The notes: a model not told the origin generated them from the sequence alone. Counted from the stretch's first letter, positions 1-12,199 are shown. The stretch is DNA of 64,000 bases from Sebastes aleutianus (GCA_916700875.1 CAKAKS010000072.1:35317072-35381071), one strand, 5' to 3'. A program made the numbers and translations.

Positions 1-410
1 GCAACCACAAGCCAAGACACAGCGGTCTGGTGCGAGAGGAGATCTGCCAACACGGACTGCTGCATGCTCTGTCTTTTAAGCACGGAGCACACGGAGCGCA
101 CCGAGCACGGAGCGCACCGTGCCCTTGATTGCCCTCCTCAGGTCTGCAGCAGCGTAGAGAGAAAGCACAGACACAGCAGAGGACCCAAACACAGAGGGGC
201 CGGCACAGTAATGCTATTGTTTTTATGGCTACGCACGAGAACAGATGAGTTTGTGTACAATGCACAAAGCTGGCCGTAAATAGGCAAGAGGAGGTGTGTC
301 ACAAACTGTGGTTAAAAACCCCAGTTGAGATGCATATTCTGAATGTGATGTATACATGTCCCAAAAATGCTCCTAAAACCTGAATAAAATTGGTATTTCC
401 CACTTGTCTT
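1..410. other. No gene recognised
   Basis: This stretch holds no recognisable exon. A short open frame at 64-279 is rich in repeated 'gagcacg' words and matches no family I know. Confidence 0.4.
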
Positions 411-985
411 AAAGCTGCAGTGGGTAGAAATGGAGCAAATATGATTAAAAAAAGTTATTTTTATAAACCGGTGTCATGCATGAGACAGGTTATCTGAAAA
501 AATCATGTGCCTCTGTGTTCTCCTCTGGTGTTCCTATCGGCATCTGCAAGATTTCACAGACCGGAGGAAAACAAACAATCAGAGCCGAGCTGGAGGCTGC
601 CGTCATCACTTGCAAACTCCAATCAAACGGTCAAACTAGGCAGCGCTGATCAAATATGAATCGATATTCTGTTACTGTAATGCCTATTTCTCGCCTTACA
701 TCTTGTAGTGTACTGTTTAGCTGTAAAATGAAAAGTTTGTGACCCGGAAGTCATGTTGAGATCAGTTGAGGAAATACCAAGCACCGCCCACCAGCGAGAG
801 CACAGCCAATAGGAACGCTCTCTCTCTGGATTGACCTGTGATTGGTCAAAGTCTCTCCTGACTAGATTTCTTAAAGCCTGAAAACAGAGTCATGACGAGG
901 TGCAGAAGTCTAGTTTTCTCTCAGAACACCTGAATTACAATATGCTGAAAGGTTATTATAGAATTTTAGCCCAATGATGCCAAAA
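411..985 (+). repeat. Interspersed repeat family A, copy 1
   Basis: The same roughly 550-bp sequence recurs at 52938-53458 and in part at 58735-59250 (same orientation), and in reverse at about 34905-35010. Shared landmarks are the 'ctgcaagatttcacaga' block, the 'gtcaaactaggcagcgctgat' region and the final 'ccaatgatgccaaaa' segment. It has no coding capacity. The family name is unknown to me; it is probably a non-autonomous DNA transposon. Confidence 0.75.
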
Positions 986-2243
986 ACATTCTGCCTACTG
1001 GCAAACAGAAAATTTTCCATTGGGAATAAGGCCTATAATTCGGAATATCCAAATGGTATACGCTGTTTACATGACCCGTATCAAATTCGGATCACGTATG
1101 CTGGACCACCAAGCTCCATCTTATTACTTCTGCACTTGTTTGTATTGAAACAGCTCCGCATATATTGTTTGTGCCACAAAAGAGGATGGGCAGCTCATGC
1201 GCCTTTCATTCTTGAAATTGGAAAGTGTATTGTGGGAAAATAACTTATTCCCTTTTCGCCTTGACATGAAAGCCACTTATTTTGATATTGTGTTGTTGAC
1301 TTATTTCATTTCTTTTTTTTTACGTGGGGATCCTCTTGATCTTCCTTTCTTTGATTCTCTGATATCCTTATATACCTGCTTTTGATGCTTTGTGTGCATT
1401 CGTCCGTGCAGCGCGTATGTGTGTGTGTGTGTGTTTGTGAATTCGTGGGCATCAGCCTGTATTTGAATGGTTTGATGTCAGTTGTTTGTTCTGTTTGTAT
1501 GGGCTGAGCTTGTTCCATCCCTCCTACCCTTTCCATCCCTCCCCAGCACGCCGCAAACAAATGTGAACTTGTAAAGACCGCAGGCGGTCTCAAATCAAAA
1601 TCCCCAGTCAGCTTTGAGTGTGCGGCGCTGCAGCCTACCTCTCTGTCCCAAAGTCATGCCAACTTCTCCACAAAGAAAGCCCCTTAACAAGGAGATTGTT
1701 CCCTCTCAGCAGCAAACAACCAGCACTACTTGGAATAACAAGCCTCTATAAAGAGTTACAGCTGAACAACACTTCCTGTTACGTTACGAGCTGATAGACG
1801 GCACACTTGCAGAAAAATTCAATGCAATATATATCCCTTTTTTGCCTTATACTGTATATATATGTATATATATATATATTCTTCCAGGGTTTTCTTCCAA
1901 TTACCGACCATCACATAGACACGAGCGTGGGATGGCGCTTATAGATTTCGCTCATGAGCCAAGTGTCTGTTTCCATCTTCATATCATCCTCATTATATTA
2001 CATTCCAAATATGGCTAATGATGACGATTTTTTACCAGGCTGGACTGAAAAAAAGAATGAAAAAAAAACAGTTGGCATGAGATATGGCACATTTTCCATG
2101 CAGAATTTATTAATAAATGTGGGCTCAGTCAGTCTTATCAAGGTGAAGAAACGGTTGACCCATAGCTCTAAAGCTAATAAGGTGACCATCGAGAGAATAC
2201 AAGACATGGAAATCCTTATTTAGCGTCTGTAATGCAAAGTTTC
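986..2243. other. Unassigned intergenic DNA
   Basis: Short open frames here (for example 1197-1385 and 1954-2223) show no family resemblance. A TG run lies at about 1418-1436 and an AT-rich run at about 1850-1880. I see no exon or RNA gene. Confidence 0.4.
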
Positions 2244-2947
2244 TTAAAGGGACTATTTGTAACGTTTAGAAATGCTTGTTAACAGCGACACCTGTGGCCT
2301 TGAAATCAACGAAAGTCATCGTCGAGCTCGCGCTTGCTCGCTCTAAATAGACATGGACGAGCATCACTCAAAACAGCGAGGCGACACATGTCAGCTAAAA
2401 GCACAATATCACTCTATATTTCAGCTGCTTGGCAGTAATGTTAGCTGACCAGACAAAGGTCTCTCCATGAATCACTGCTGATCCTAGTGTCGGCTTTTCC
2501 TGCCTCAGCGCAGGCTCAGGCAGCGGGGCTACTCAACGAGTTGCCTTATCGCCTCCCGACCGCAGCCGGCAACCGCAGGGAGACACCGGCACCCGGTCGG
2601 TAACGAGACGACAACGTAACACGCGGAGGAGCCCCGTCACTTCACAAGACACGGAAAACCTCTGTTGGTCTGGAGGAGCTGCAGCATTTATTTCTGCACA
2701 AACGTCCCCTGTATACATTCACTAGATATTCTCAGAGCTAAACTAACTCTTCTGCAGTGTGTAGTGAGCGCGCGTTCACATCTAGTAGAGGTGGAGCAAG
2801 TATGGGAGAACGCACGCTCTGTCTGAGTGAAGGTAAACAGGCAGCGGAGACGAGGCTCCGGCCACACGCGAGCGTGCATATGTGAACGCGCATGTGTGGC
2901 GACCCGCTACATTTATACGCTTAGAAAGTTACAAGCAGTCCCTTTAA
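2244..2947. mobile_element. TTAA-flanked MITE, family B copy 1
   Basis: The element begins TTAA-AGGGACTATTTGTAAC and ends with the inverted GTTACAAGCAGTCCCT-TTAA. Terminal inverted repeats with TTAA at both edges fit piggyBac- or Kolobok-type non-autonomous elements. A second copy in the opposite orientation is at 50148-50925 and a degraded one at about 54411-54860. No transposase is encoded. Confidence 0.75.
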
Positions 2948-3449
2948 AAGCCCAGAGCATGCAAGGTTGAATGTAAGTATGCTTATATGTGTGGGCATGC
3001 TTTCATGCAGTAGCTACAAAGTACATGGATTTGAGCCTACTTATGTCCATGCAAGACTTAACACACCTGAGAAATAATCCATCAGAGCTGTAAGTGCACC
3101 AGCGGGTGTCTCTCTCTCTGTTCCCACCATGACTCTCTGCCACATCTTCCCCCCTTTTTATTCCTTTCATTGCCAGTTTCAAACCTATTCTCTTTATTGA
3201 AGGCAAACAGCGAAGAGAGAGAGAAAAGAGAGTGAAATGGCTTTGATGTGTAATAGATACTCTGCTATTCCTTTTGAGGGGCACCTCCTCAGAATTTCTT
3301 TCTTTCTTCCTTCCTTCTTTCCTTCCTTTCTTTCTTTCCTTCTCTCCTCTTGGATACTTTTTGTCTGTATTGATTTTTCCTCAGACATGAAAGCGGGTGC
3401 AGATAGCGTCGGTATGGGATGGGTTTGATGTGTGTGTGTGCCTCTACGT

Positions 3450-3506
<57 letters not shown>

Positions 3507-4390
3507 TTTGACTTTCAGTTTGCATCTGTGCGCGTGTGTCTTGCATCCCTACACTTCTGCCAGATTCCTTTCAAGGGCGTTATGCATACAACCTTTGTAA
3601 TTTTACCAAGAAGAGGCACTCTTTACCGTCTTCCTTCCGTTTGAAAGTGATGTCACAAGAAAGTAAGTGGCTTCTTTGAAAAAGCCTAAAGAGGTTTCTT
3701 TTTTTCTTTTTTTTTTTTTTTGTTAACCTTCGCAGTCATGAAGGGGCATTCATTCAGCGGCATGCTTTCCTCGCCTCTCAGAGGCCGAGGTCCGGGAACA
3801 AAATAGTGCTGACGACTTTAGATGTGTCTGAGAGGATAGTGGAGGGGGGGGGGGCTGCTTCTCAGAAGAAAATAAAAGCAGAATACAGGAGTGCTCTGCC
3901 CCGCTTGTATTGGTTGAAAAGGAACTTGTGATTTTTGCTGTGTCTATCGATCTCGTCTTTGTTACAACAAAAAAGCTCTCGCACAAAACACACACCTACA
4001 CACAGGTGGAGATACATACACTCCAGACACACCATTCTGTACATATGGAACTACTTCTCTCTGTTTTTATGAAGTATGCTGCTAACTAGTATGTGAATTA
4101 AAACCCTGAAGCACGGAGCATACATATACATACTCCAGTTCACCTCACACAATCATGTATAGGTATTTGGAATGGTACAATACTTTGATGCAATAAGGCT
4201 CCCACACATGCAAGAAACACCTCCGCTCACACAGTACATGCACAACTCACTGAGTTTGGATTAGATAGATAGATAGATAGATAGATGGTCAATTATTGTG
4301 CTACAGCAGCAGGTTATCCAAGCAATGTACGGGTACAATACATACAATATACATGTCAACACTAAAGAAATATAGAATACACAATATAAA
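2948..4390. other. Intergenic DNA with microsatellites
   Basis: A TTCC/TTTC pyrimidine tract lies at about 3298-3350, a long (TG)n at 3454-3506, poly-T at about 3697-3721 and (GATA)n at about 4262-4286. Overlapping open frames are translations of the simple repeats. No gene is supported. Confidence 0.6.
3454..3506. repeat. (TG)n microsatellite
   Basis: About 26 uninterrupted TG dinucleotides follow a shorter interrupted TG tract. Confidence 0.9.
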
Positions 4391-4399
4391 GAATATTGG

Positions 4400-5035
4400 G
4401 TAACACTTCATTTTACAGGTCCGCAAATTTCATGGTAATTAGGTGATAATTAGCAAGTAACCTTTTTGAAATTTCTCTGGAATTACTGCCAAATTACCCC
4501 AATATTTACCTCAAAATTGATTGAAAATGACTTCATTATGAACTTTATTTAATAATTATATTCCGCTATTTCCCAATAGCAGGCAATGTATTTACTACAT
4601 TTCCAGAAAAAGAATACAAAGTTGATTGATATGCTTTATTTCTGCTGATAAATAGATAATAATTATCATATAAAATAAGCAAAAATTAAAAAAAAAAATC
4701 CCTGAATCATTACATTAGCTACCAGGTTACATCTGTGTGGACAATAAGTCACACAATGGTGAGATTTGTACCTGATCTGAAGTGTCTTCTATTAGTTTTG
4801 GTTTTCCACCTCCGCTGAAGAGCAGCACACAGCCGCTTCTCAAGCCTAAGGGCCCTATTTGAACAATTATATGCTATTTTAGCAGATAATTATTAAATAA
4901 AGTAATTCTGGATGAATGTAGAGGTAAATATTGGGGGTAATTTGGCAGTAATTCCAGAGAAATTTCAAAAAGGTTACTCGCTAATTATCACCTAATTACC
5001 ATGAAATTTGCAGAACTGTAAAATGAAGTGTTAAC
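4400..5035. mobile_element. Mutator-like MITE with long inverted termini
   Basis: Both ends carry TAACACTTCATTTTACAG followed by near-identical inverted sequence for about 115 bp, extending with gaps to about 160 bp (left 4401-4562, right about 4883-5033). The 9-bp word GAATATTGG flanks the element at 4391-4399 and 5036-5044. Long inverted termini with a 9-bp duplication are typical of Mutator-like elements, so this is probably a MULE-derived MITE. It has no coding capacity. Confidence 0.75.
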
Positions 5036-5044
5036 GAATATTGG

Positions 5045-5963
5045 AATACACTATAAATATACTGACTGCTACACCTGGCATAAAAACTCTAAATTATAAA
5101 ACATAGAATAACCCACTATATACATTAGCAAAGTATTATATGGGATTATATTACAAAGATTCATTCTTCTCAAGTGAACACACAGAAACAAAGCTTTCCA
5201 CAATGCCAGGCTTTCTCATAATAATAATAATAATATTAATATTGTTAATATGAAAGAAAGTGAATTAAAGAGACGGAGATGAAGCAAGGATGAGGAGACA
5301 GAGGAAGGGAGGGAAGAGAGAAAGAGAAGCACTGCATGCACCGAGGAAGCGCTCTATGCAAACCACCAAACAGTGACACCTTTCTGTGGGTTGTACATAT
5401 AGTATGTGTGTATATATATGTGTGTGGAGGTGGTCAGGCAGTCAGGAACAGTGTCATCCTGTTGCTATGAGACAGCTGGTCTCACCAGAGGGGGCGAGAG
5501 AGAGAGACAATGGCAGAGAGAGAGAGAGAGAGAGGGAGAGGGAGAGAGAGAGGTTTGGCAGGACCAGCTGAACACTTTTAGAGCCTCTCGGCACGATTTT
5601 CTTTAGAGGCCAACTTTGGGTTAGAACTTACCAATTACCATTCAGTGAGCACGGTGTTTAAAGCACTGAGTCTGTACAGCGACAGATACAAAGAACAAAC
5701 AGGCACATTTGAAACCCGACTGTCATCTTTTGCCGCAGAACTGTGACACAAATATGTCAATTTTGTTTCTTTTGTCACTGTCAGATTATTTCTGTATTCC
5801 ACTTCACATGCTCTATGACATGTACTATATATTTTCATAACTTAACACCATGACCCAATACGCTATGTTTCCTTATCAACAGAGAACAAAAAGATTGAGA
5901 TTTCTCACGGCACAAACTTTTAACTTTCATGTTACATTACCTGTTGCATTGTAATGTGATAAA
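5045..5963. other. Intergenic DNA with AAT and GA repeats
   Basis: It contains AAT repeats at about 5219-5235 and GA-rich tracts at about 5496-5552. No exon is recognised. Confidence 0.5.
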
Positions 5964-5971
5964 GATGTATG

Positions 5972-6948
5972 CAGGGCCGGCTTAAAGGTACGTGTCCACA
6001 GGATTTTTCCACGCTTCCCATTCATTGTCTATGTAAGCAGCAGTGCAATGTATTCTGGTAGCGTGGCACCGCAATTCAGGAGACATGCATAAAGTTGAGG
6101 TCCAGACTACTTTATGCAAATCACGGGCGTCCGGCGTGACTCGCTGCCTCTGGAAACTCCAGAGAAACTTTAAAACCATCTGTTGTCGATCCAAAATAAA
6201 GACAGATTCAGCAACTGCGTCGCTTATTTCTCGCATAAAATGTTTTCTGAAACACATTTTGGTGAACTATTTTCGTGAAATAAGAGAAGAAAGTTTCCAA
6301 ACGAGCCGCCATGTTGGTTCCGGTTTGAAAGCTGGGAGCAGTAGCCCACAAGGGAAAGCTTTTGTCCAATCAGGTGCTGAGTGCCTTGTGTCTAGTGGCA
6401 GCCCATCCAGCGTCCAGTGCTGGGAAGCGAGGCGATCCCTCGTGATAAAAAACGCCCCTGTGGACACATACCATAAGGCATGGGCCATATAGGCAGTCGC
6501 CTAGGGCGCCACCTTCTGGGGGGCTGGTCACCCTCTAAAAAAAAAAATGAGGTGCCCTTCCTCATTTTCTGCATTGAAGTAACAAATGAACAAATAAATA
6601 CAGAAAGAAAGAAATAAACTTCTCACCCCTGAAACTCTCTTTCTCTTACTTTTTCATCTGCTTGTGCAATGCGCATCACAACAGCCCGAGTACGGGTCAG
6701 GACCGAAGATCGCTAGAGAGACAGATGTCAAGAGGCTCAGATATCTAATATTTTCAAATGGTATGTCTTCATAATGAAAAGGTCCAAGCCTTCAGGTGTG
6801 CAAGGAAGAAAACTGACAAAAGAGGAAGAGGAAAACAAAGCCCAATATAGAGATATGATGTTGGCCTCCGGCGGCGGGGAACGGCGTGGTGGGGGCTCCA
6901 ACTCCGAATTTTGCCTATAGGGCACCAAAGGGGCTAGAGCCGGCCCTG
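5972..6948. mobile_element. hAT-like element carrying a nested MITE
   Basis: The left end CAGGGCCGGCTTA and the right end TAGAGCCGGCCCTG form an inverted pair. The 8-bp flanks gatgtatg (5964-5971) and aatgtatg (6949-6956) match at 7 of 8 bases, as expected for a hAT insertion. A separate MITE lies inside it at 5986-6473. No transposase frame remains. Confidence 0.75.
5986..6473. mobile_element. PIF/Harbinger-like MITE nested in the hAT element
   Basis: The termini AGGTACGTGTCCACAGG and CCTGTGGACACATACCA are inverted repeats, and a TAA trinucleotide lies on each side (5983-5985 and 6474-6476), matching the 3-bp duplication of PIF/Harbinger elements. A related copy in reverse orientation lies at 9313 onward, next to the first ADP-ribosyltransferase gene. 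Confidence 0.7.
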
Positions 6949-6956
6949 AATGTATG

Positions 6957-7600
6957 AGTTCAAATAGACAAATACTTAATACAAATCAGGCTTAAATGTG
7001 CTAACATCTGGAGATTTGGTGGAAAATTTAACAAAAATCAATTCAACAGTATAATTTGGAGTATTAACAAAAGCATGTGACATAAACCTGTTCTGTTTTT
7101 TGGGAGCGTCTGCCTATCAAATGCATACATACCTGATACATAAGTGCTATTTAATGAGGTAATTATCATAGTATTACTCATGTTTCTATGATTATATTCC
7201 AGGGAAAACTCACTGAAGTCATTTTTTTTTAATATAACCGACCAGAAATAGGAAAAACATGGCAGCCATTCCCTTATTCTTCTCACCCATGCACCACCCA
7301 CCCTCACAGGATCATGTCTCTATATACCTCCTCTGCTTCTATCGACGTCTGAAGAGAATGGGTTGAATTGGAGTTAAAATTTTTTGAAGGGACCGATTTT
7401 AAAAGTTTAAAAAAAGTGGGCGATAAAAAGTAGAGAAAAGTTGGACGGGAAGAGAAAATTTAAAAGCAAAGAAAAGATTTGAAGGGAGGAGAGAGAGAGA
7501 GGGAGATGGAGGGATAGACGGAGAGTAAATGGGAAGTGGAGGATTTAAGGAAGAGAGTGTGTGTGTATGTGCATGTATGTATGTGTGTGTGTGTTTGAGG

Positions 7601-7640
<40 letters not shown>

Positions 7641-7777
7641 CAGTTAAACTGTTGTGTTCATGACTCCCTCTCTCTTTCATCTCAGGCTGAAGGCAATGAT
7701 ATGATGATTGGGATATGATCTATATAGGTTTGGCCTTGAGCAGGGATTGCTGTCTGGTTAGACCGCGCGCACACACA

Positions 7778-7847
<70 letters not shown>

Positions 7848-9312
7848 GAAGGTCCCACTTTAATCTAGCATGCATTTAGAGACCGATTTTGTCTCGTCCT
7901 GTAAATATGTCAGCCAGATGCTCTCCTCCCTTCCTCTCATTTACTTGTCCGTCCATTCTTGCTCTCCATCTCACGTCCCTCACTCCCCCCATCATCCTCT
8001 TTTTTTTCTTCCTCTCTCCCTTTGTCTTCTTCACCCTTGACTGCTCTGCACACCCACACCATCTTCACCTTCCTTCCCTCTCTTCCACCCTTTCCTCCTT
8101 CTTCCATTTAATCTCTTCTTTCTTCCCTTCCACCACCTCTCTGCCTTCCTGCCGTCCGTTTATCTTCCCACCCCCCCACCCCGAACACACACACACACAC
8201 ACACAGATGTGACGAGAAGGCCAAGCGTGTGCGTGTGTGTGTGTGTGTAAGTATAAGCGTGTGTGAGCCAAGATTCTGTCACAGCTTGAGTGGTCTGACT
8301 TTTCTTGCTCTGGATCAATGAACACAAAGAATGGTGTCCCACACTGCCCCTAGGAATCTCTCTCTCTGTGAGTGTGTGTGAGTGTGTTTGTGTGCTTCTT
8401 GTTTCGATTGAACTCCCCAAACAAGTATATCTAACATATTTCCTGTCAACACTGCGGTAGTTAGAATTGTGTTTTTTTTTTCTCGTCCATACGTTTGGGA
8501 ATAAACTTCCAGCAAACTCGGGGAAACACAAGGTCAGTGCTTTCAGGTTTCTACTGTACACTTTATTTACCTTTCAAGTTAATGTGTGGAACAGTAAATG
8601 AATGAAAGGAAATCATTTTATCTGGTTACATTTTGTTAGCAGAGTTATCACGTATCATTACATCTCTCTTCTTGTCTCTTTTCATCCCTGCCTGTTTTCA
8701 TTTTGTGAATTGTAGATTTGTCCACACAGGGAACGTCAGGAGCACGGGCCTTTCATAATGGCCATTTCATTTCAATACAAATGTAATTTATATTTAAGTA
8801 AGACAGAGAAAGGTTAAGAAACGTGTGGTAATTTGTAAATAATAGTAATAATCCACAATTAAAACCCCATACTATATTCATTTGTGGAGCCCTGCTAGTC
8901 ACTGCATGTTCCACAGCACTGTCCTGCAAATATTTCAGAATAAAAGCCTTGTGTTAACAAATCTAGGAATTCTGTGTGAAAGCAGGAAGTGTTGATTTAA
9001 AAATAAATCTTTATTTTTTTCATGTCCATGACAATTTCTTCAGATATAGACATCAAAACTGCAGTAATGTTGCTGGTATGATGTTAATATACAGTCATAC
9101 AATCACTTTCACTGTCTGTTGTTGCCGTGAACCGCGCGGCTCACGCTAAAAGTAGACGAGACCTTCAATCTCTAGATGAGACGCAGGTGAGACAGGCTGT
9201 GTTGCTGCTCTAACCTGTTAATACGGACGCCGAAATAAAAAACAACAGGTAACACAGCCGCCACACGCTGCTCACGCGGGCGGTCTGGACGAGCCAGGCT
9301 CGAGTTTGTCAT
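6957..9312. other. Intergenic DNA rich in simple repeats
   Basis: A GA tract lies at about 7604-7639, a long (AC)n at 7768-7845, a pyrimidine-rich stretch at about 7910-8170, and shorter CA and TG runs at about 8185-8250. Open frames here are low-complexity translations. No gene or RNA is recognised. Confidence 0.6.
7768..7845. repeat. (AC)n microsatellite
   Basis: Almost 80 bp of AC dinucleotide with one interruption. Confidence 0.9.
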
Positions 9313-9792
9313 GGTACGTGTCCACCGGGGCTGCCACTAGACACAACACACTCGGCACCTGATTGGACGAAGGCTTTCCCTCCGTGGGCTGCTGCTCCCA
9401 GCTTTCAAACCAGAAACAATATGGAGGCTCGTTTGGAAACTTTCTTCTCTTATTTCACGAAAATAGTTTACCGAAATGAGTTTCTGAAAACATTTGAGGT
9501 TTGAAATAAGCCATGCAGTTGTTGAATCTGTCTTTATTTTGGATCGACAACGTTTATTTTAAAAGATTCTCTGGGGTTTCGAGAGGCGGCGGTGGTCCGT
9601 GATTTACGTAAAGTAATCTGGTCCTCAACTTGATGCAAATCAGGAAAGGCCGTTGTGACGCTATTATGGTCTAATGATTCCAACGGTGGTGGAGTTGTGC
9701 ACTCGTGCTTCTTGTTTATCTTTATAATCATCATTATGATTATGATTATTATGATGATGATCATAATTATGAAGCCCCCCCCGCGTGGTACC
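9313..9792. mobile_element. Harbinger-like MITE at the 3' end of ART copy 1
   Basis: The sequence from GGTACGTGTCCACC onward is the reverse complement of the MITE at 5986-6473, including the segment around 9530-9550 that matches 6180-6215. The right edge, near the GGTACC at 9787-9792, is less clear: the terminal inverted repeat is degraded, and an (ATT/ATC)-rich tract at about 9719-9770 may be a later expansion. The insertion abuts the point where the duplicate ART gene has its stop codon, so it contributes coding sequence to copy 1. Confidence 0.6.
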
Positions 9793-11508
9793 CCTGAATG
9801 CGCAAGTTTGCAGTTCAGTCTGCTCTCTACCCCGGCACTCTCCAAGACGAAGACCCTTTTACAATCTTCCAGACCTTGAAATTGACCAGGACCATCACTT
9901 TTCTTAGTTATATTGAACTTCTCGTAGGGAGGGATGAGCACCTCTCTCTCGTAACCAAAAGGTGAATACTTTTTCAAATAAGCACCTGAACAGGTCTTGA
10001 TTTTAAAGCAGGTCTCACTACCAAAGTGTTTCAAGTCTGTTCTCTTAGAGCTGGAGGTAAAGGAGCCAAACCGAATTATTTGGTTCACTTTGCCAGTAAA
10101 ACTATTATGGACTCGTCTGTAAGTAGTGCGACAGTTGTTATTGTTATTCAAGATCTGTATGGCAGATGTCAGCAGGTAATGTAAAGAGTGGAACTGGAAT
10201 GAGGAGCCATAGATGCTCCTACTTGTCCGGACTGCAGCATTGAAAACCTTGTACACATCGTTCCCTGTATAGACACAGATTGCCAGCATGTGATCTTTGG
10301 TTAGAGCCTTATTCTCTCTCTGTTCAAATTTCTCGTCAGCACAAATTTTTGCCTTCTCCCAGACACCTGAAAATGGGCCCTTGGTCGTTTCTTCTTCAAT
10401 GTATTTGTTCTTGACTGTTTCCATCATAGCGGCATCGCAGCCACGATACATGTCATCAACCGAATCTTCTTCCATGCTCAATGGGATGTCCTTGTTGGTA
10501 TCTCGTAGAGGCAAGCGGGTCTAAAAGGGAAACAAAGAGAAACATAATTAAACAGACACTGTTAAAACCGTCCTTTATTACTATGAGTCATTGTTTTGGG
10601 TTGGTAATTGATTTCCAATGATAAATATATACATACATTTGCATAAAGCAGGATATTTGCCCATGTTGATAAGAGTATTAAATACTTGACAAATCTCCCT
10701 TTACGGTACATTTTTAACAGCTAAAAGATGTGTGATTAATTTACGATTAATCCTGATTAACATGGACAATCGTGATTAATCGCGATTAAATATTTGAATC
10801 AATTGATAGCCCTAATAAGAATATATAATCAACATGAGAACAATGGTTATATCAATGCAACAAATGCTATATGCAAAATCCAGGTTCTGTTAATGATAAC
10901 TGGTCCTTCAATCTGTTTGATCGCATTTTATTTACACTCATGCACTTTATCTCTAAATTAAGAGCATTGATTGTTAAAGATTATATTGATAACATTTTTA
11001 TGTAGATAAATATTTTTTTTTAAATATTACATCCATAGAGCTTTTAGAAAAGTGCAGAATAAAAGTATGACTTTTCCTCAAAAACATTATTATGACTGTG
11101 AAATAATCATTTAAACATTTTTGACGGGTCCAAAATGAATGTTTTATTTAACTCTGTGTAAGATATCTGACGTTCGGTTCCCACTTCTAACTTCAAGGCT
11201 TGTGAGGCAGTAGTATAACGACTTCAGTATCTCTGTGTCGTCAGTGATCAAGTTGCCAGTTAATGTGGAAAAAACAGCTGAGTTTGACACTGTTGTCTCC
11301 ATCAGGCTGTCCAACGTTATCAATTCTACCTTTAAACTTTTTCTGATGTTGTTCACTGTTAACATTTATACATTTTTGGGAAACCGATTTTCACATGCTC
11401 CACTCACCGGCACGGCGTCTGCAGGCAGCATCCAGCAAAGGAGCAAACAGAATGGAGCAAAGATCAGCATGTTACCCTTCATCACTGCAGTCAGGAAAAC
11501 TGTTGAAT
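9534..11508 (-). CDS. Mono-ADP-ribosyltransferase (ART), copy 1, with mobile-DNA-derived C-terminus
   Basis: This is a predicted extracellular arginine-specific mono-ADP-ribosyltransferase, which transfers ADP-ribose from NAD+ to arginines of target proteins. Coding exons on the minus strand are 11482-11408 (25-residue signal peptide; exon starts at 11508) and 10520-9534, joined in phase 0 by GT-AG; the intron is 887 bp. The vertebrate ART signature is present: YRRV arginine region, the FTSSS serine motif, and the catalytic ExE in EREVLIPPYE. The body matches the duplicate at 21217-23650 closely. The duplicate stops after its 'VVHNG' residues; copy 1 instead continues about 80 residues into transposon sequence, including a run of mostly isoleucine (about 9719-9770). 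Predicted length is 353 residues against 268 for the duplicate. It resembles secreted ART5-type enzymes; the exact orthologue is unclear. Confidence 0.75.
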
Positions 11509-11594
11509 CTACGCACACACACACACGAAACAAGTCAACAACAATGAACTGCATCACAAAAATGTACGAAAGCTGATTTGAAAGCTCAACTCAC

Positions 11595-11690
11595 CAACTT
11601 TCAGAATGAGAAGATGTTGCGCATTAAGTGAACCCTGAAGGTGGAAGGTCTTGATCAGAACACCCGTCCTCAGCGTGTGTTCACGCACAC
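11595..11690 (-). other. Non-coding first exon of ART copy 1
   Basis: The segment is nearly identical to the first exon of copy 2 (23735-23825), including the splice donor (exon end at 11595, then GTGAGTTG). Upstream of about 11690 the similarity stops: instead of the TATA region there is a second copy of intron sequence (11682-11740 repeats 11513-11571). The native core promoter is therefore missing. Confidence 0.65.
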
Positions 11691-11801
11691 ACACGAAACA
11701 AGTATACACCAATGAACTGCATCACAAAAATGTACGATACCCCAGATAGCAGCTGAGTCTGGGCTGGATCCGCCTCCAAATGACGAGATCCAAGTTACAG
11801 T

Positions 11802-12199
11802 TGTGGCGGAAATTGACCGAATAAGGGAGACCAACAAAGAGAAATTTATCTTTGTATATTTATTTAGCTTTTGCGCAAAAGGACCGAAACCTCTAAAGTG
11901 ACAGTCAGCGACTGCCGAGGAATCGATGCCGAGTGCATCCTCACCAGGGTTTTTATATGCATAAGAACAAAGAGTCAATGGTTTCATTCAATGCACTTGA
12001 ATAGAAAAGGAATTTCCCAAATGAAGGCACACTCTTGTCTCAGACATGAATTTCAGGCATTTTATGAAAAAGGAAAGTTCATTAATATCAGGGGTTCGAG
12101 TATAGTTCAGCGGAAAGGGAGCCAGTCATGCTTTCTATAACACAGAGAATCACACTTAATACAAAGGTTATACACTAAATGATATTCTTTTCCTCTACA
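11802..12199 (-). repeat. 3' LTR of the provirus
   Basis: On the minus strand it starts TGTAGAGG right after the polypurine tract and ends in CA at 11802. It has a TATA-like ATATAAAA at 11951-11958 and AAATAAAT polyadenylation words at about 11857-11864. Its first 240 bp (12199-11960) match the 5' LTR; the rest does not. It sits about 110 bp upstream of the first exon of ART copy 1, on the same strand. Confidence 0.85.

Noticed and set aside
3289..3600. Histidine/threonine and cysteine/valine repeat frames
   Set aside because: They are translations of the TG microsatellite and the adjacent pyrimidine tract.
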